A DNA stretch of 64,000 nt from CAMDTE01 sp964504345 (GTDB lineage: Bacteria; Bacteroidota; Bacteroidia; Flavobacteriales; Schleiferiaceae), in contig CAZDDX010000003.1 in the NCBI GenBank assembly GCA_964504345.1, forward strand, positions 124,001-188,000, given 5' to 3'. Each line of letters starts with the position of its first letter. The first letter of the stretch is position 1. Below, one piece after another: positions 62,192 through 64,000 of the stretch. The notes under the pieces are model-generated. The model was not told the DNA's origin. It searched no databases and saw nothing but the letters and a program-made list of their open reading frames with translations. Position numbers and translations under genes: made by a program.

Positions 62192-64000
62192 TTAGGGCAG
62201 GCGAACGGTACGTTCCGCACCCAGAAAAAGGCCGTCGGCCGTGTACGTCCAAATTCGAATTCCGGGCGGAAAATCATCGGTCAAAGGAACGTGGGACGAT
62301 GCGGGCAGGGTCCATTCCGTCAGCCATTCGCCCGATGCCGTGTGCAATGTAGCGCGCACGGGAAACGGATGAGGATTGGCTGCCGTCAGTTCCCGGCCGT
62401 GGGGATTGGGGTACACCACGGGCACGGTATCCGGCAAAACCGCGTTGGGTTCATTGGGCGCACACGGCGTGCCGGGACGCGCTAAGCCCCACAAGGCGTG
62501 GCCGTCGGTCAATCGGGCATAAGTGGTTCCTTCCGGAAGTGCAGGATAGCCAAGGACGTCGACGGGGAGGTACGGTGCCAGGGTGTCTGGACGGTACAAC
62601 AAAACCACCCACTCTCCTTTGGAGCTTAAACCGAAGGGACGGTTGAGGGTATCGGACAGGTCCAAGCATCGGCGCTCGCCCGGATTTACCGTTTGGGAAG
62701 GAAAGGGATAAGGGTTGGTGCCTGTGGAGTCGTTGGAAACGGCGTAATTCCTCAAATTCAATGGGGCGCTCCCTTGGTGGTAGAACTCCAAAAAGTCCGG
62801 ATGGCGGGCTCCAACTTCATTGAAAATGAGTCCTTCGGACCGATGCAGGGGCACGGTTTGCGGGGAACACGGCCAAACAGCAGTGCGGTTTCCGTTGGTT
62901 TGGGCCCAGAATTGACCGCTCAATTCATCCGTGTGCAATGGGGGGAGAAAGGACCCCATCCAGCGTTGTTCTTGCGGCTGATAGGTCAACCACGCGGTGT
63001 CAGAGACGGCACCGAATGCCCCGCCCGAAGAAGAAGTGTCTGCGTGCCAAATCCAACCCACCCGAGCCACCAACTGTACTCCGTCTACGCCGGTGCTGAG
63101 TTCAACGGGAACAGAGGAGCTGGTGCTGCGCACCTGTGGGTTGCGGAACAGTGGTGCCCCGCTGGGGGTGGTCAGTTGCTGCGCGGTGTTGAGGTTTCGT
63201 TTGAACAAATACGGGAGGATGCCTTCCTTGGCGTGCGCGCCAATCGTGGCGGTGTAGCCCAGGTTGAATTGCTGAAAGGTGTAGCCGTAGTCTGCTGGAC
63301 GGTAGGGGTCCAGGGCCGCAAAGGGCGCAATTTGGTCCCGGATTTGGAGGATTTGGGTGCGGAATTCCGGCGCGTAGAGGAGATCGTTGGCAGCTTTGAG
63401 GTAGTAGGTGAAGCGCTGGCGCAGCGCCGCATTGGCCATCAATCTGCCGTACAGCGGATAGCCGGTGTTTCCCCACTGGTACACGTTTTTGGAAGTCCAG
63501 TCGATGCCAAACCAGTCAATGCCCATCGTGTTGTCCAGGTCGTACAAAAGGAAGTGAAATTTGCCGTCCGACGGATCTCGATACAGGTAGTAGTTGTTGT
63601 TGTTGACGGCGTAGTTGTCCCAATGCCCCAGGCTGATTTCCACGGCCAAGGTGAGGAGGTATTCGTTGATGTCCAGAAGGGTGTCCAAAGTGCAAAGCAG
63701 ATCGGCATCCGGGGTTTGGTTCAAAAGCTGAATGAAGGTGGCCAAGTCGGTGTAATCGTCCCGGTCCGTATTGGTTTTCAACTCGTAGGCCCTTCGTCCG
63801 TTGAAGCTGAATTTGTAGTCGTTGGGGTTGGTGGAGCGGAATTGTAGGGGAGCGGGGTACAAACACTTGTAGAGGTTGCCGTCGTCGGTTCCGTACCGAT
63901 GCTGCACGTAGTCGTCGTTGAGGTGTTCCACGTTGGCGTACACGCCGAAGTAGGTGCCGTTGACGTACAGGGCCACGTGGTTGACGCGGGCGGCGGCGAG
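62192..64000 (-). CDS. CotH-family protein with lamin-tail and T9SS sorting domain (5' end cut)
   Basis: The frame is open to the right edge of the window, so the N-terminus is missing; about 600 residues are visible. They begin inside a CotH kinase-like domain (LYVNGTYFGVYANVEHLNDD, then YNLYRD-like NNYYLYRDPSDGKFHFLLYD and LDNTMG). CotH proteins are atypical kinases, best known from spore coats and also found on secreted proteins in Bacteroidetes. A lamin-tail-like domain follows (IFNEVGARHPDFLEFYHQG, APLNLRNYAVSND). It ends in a T9SS type A tail (VYPNPHGRELTAANPHPFPV, FPPGIRIWTYTADG). The CotH-LTD-sorting order is common in this phylum. The substrate is unknown. Confidence 0.8.
   Translation of the reverse strand, partial: LAAARVNHVALYVNGTYFGVYANVEHLNDDYVQHRYGTDDGNLYKCLYPAPLQFRSTNPNDYKFSFNGRRAYELKTNTDRDDYTDLATFIQLLNQTPDADLLCTLDTLLDINEYLLTLAVEISLGHWDNYAVNNNNYYLYRDPSDGKFHFLLYDLDNTMGIDWFGIDWTSKNVYQWGNTGYPLYGRLMANAALRQRFTYYLKAANDLLYAPEFRTQILQIRDQIAPFAALDPYRPADYGYTFQQFNLGYTATIGAHAKEGILPYLFKRNLNTAQQLTTPSGAPLFRNPQVRSTSSSVPVELSTGVDGVQLVARVGWIWHADTSSSGGAFGAVSDTAWLTYQPQEQRWMGSFLPPLHTDELSGQFWAQTNGNRTAVWPCSPQTVPLHRSEGLIFNEVGARHPDFLEFYHQGSAPLNLRNYAVSNDSTGTNPYPFPSQTVNPGERRCLDLSDTLNRPFGLSSKGEWVVLLYRPDTLAPYLPVDVLGYPALPEGTTYARLTDGHALWGLARPGTPCAPNEPNAVLPDTVPVVYPNPHGRELTAANPHPFPVRATLHTASGEWLTEWTLPASSHVPLTDDFPPGIRIWTYTADGLFLGAERTVRLP

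Overview
The window is Bacteroidota (Bacteroidetes) chromosome, probably from the Flavobacteriales or a neighbouring order. Four things support this: many proteins with type IX secretion (T9SS) C-terminal sorting domains, -7 promoter boxes of the TAnnTTTG type in place of sigma70 boxes, a TonB-dependent receptor and DUF4369/TlpA-type thioredoxin typical of the phylum, and a three-gene succinate dehydrogenase with a single cytochrome b subunit. The placement below phylum is a guess. No tRNA, rRNA, CRISPR array, transposase or prophage gene was seen. A 10-N assembly gap lies at 552-561.

Layout. 0-5 kb: the 3' end of a T9SS cargo gene, the gap flanked by hairpins, then a leftward run of a lamin-tail surface protein, an agmatinase-family ureohydrolase and purQ. 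5-10 kb: rightward asd, a TonB-dependent receptor, msrA and an aldo/keto reductase. 10-17 kb: leftward M61-type peptidase, PspC protein with its PadR regulator, a rightward lipoprotein, and a leftward kynurenine-pathway pair (ACMSD and 3-hydroxyanthranilate dioxygenase). 17-23 kb: rightward purF, a PduO-type cobalamin adenosyltransferase, a DUF2795 protein and secA.

23-51 kb is the notable accessory region. It holds two giant T9SS cargo proteins (2614 and 2984 residues) built from about 82-residue paired-cysteine Ig-like repeats. An OmpA-family protein follows the second. Next come two tandem 1.6-thousand-residue type B (CHU_C) T9SS proteins that share an apparently identical 1445-bp block. 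That block sits inside otherwise diverged paralogues and points to recent gene conversion or to an assembly artefact.

51-64 kb: leftward sdhC-sdhA-sdhB followed by a short, apparently catalytically dead relative of S46 dipeptidyl peptidases. Then come a rightward thioredoxin/aminopeptidase P/alpha-beta hydrolase operon with overlapping starts and stops, an SDR protein whose catalytic Tyr and Lys are replaced, an aldehyde dehydrogenase resembling 2-aminomuconate semialdehyde dehydrogenase, and a CotH-type T9SS protein cut by the window end.

How the genes work together. HAAO, ACMSD and the ALDH form consecutive steps of tryptophan/kynurenine catabolism but sit 43 kb apart. PurQ and PurF serve de novo purine synthesis. 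SecA would carry the signal-peptide proteins to the periplasm, from where the T9SS (machinery not in this window) would export the cargo. Several promoters place the -7 box only 4-7 bases before the start codon, which implies leaderless or nearly leaderless mRNAs.
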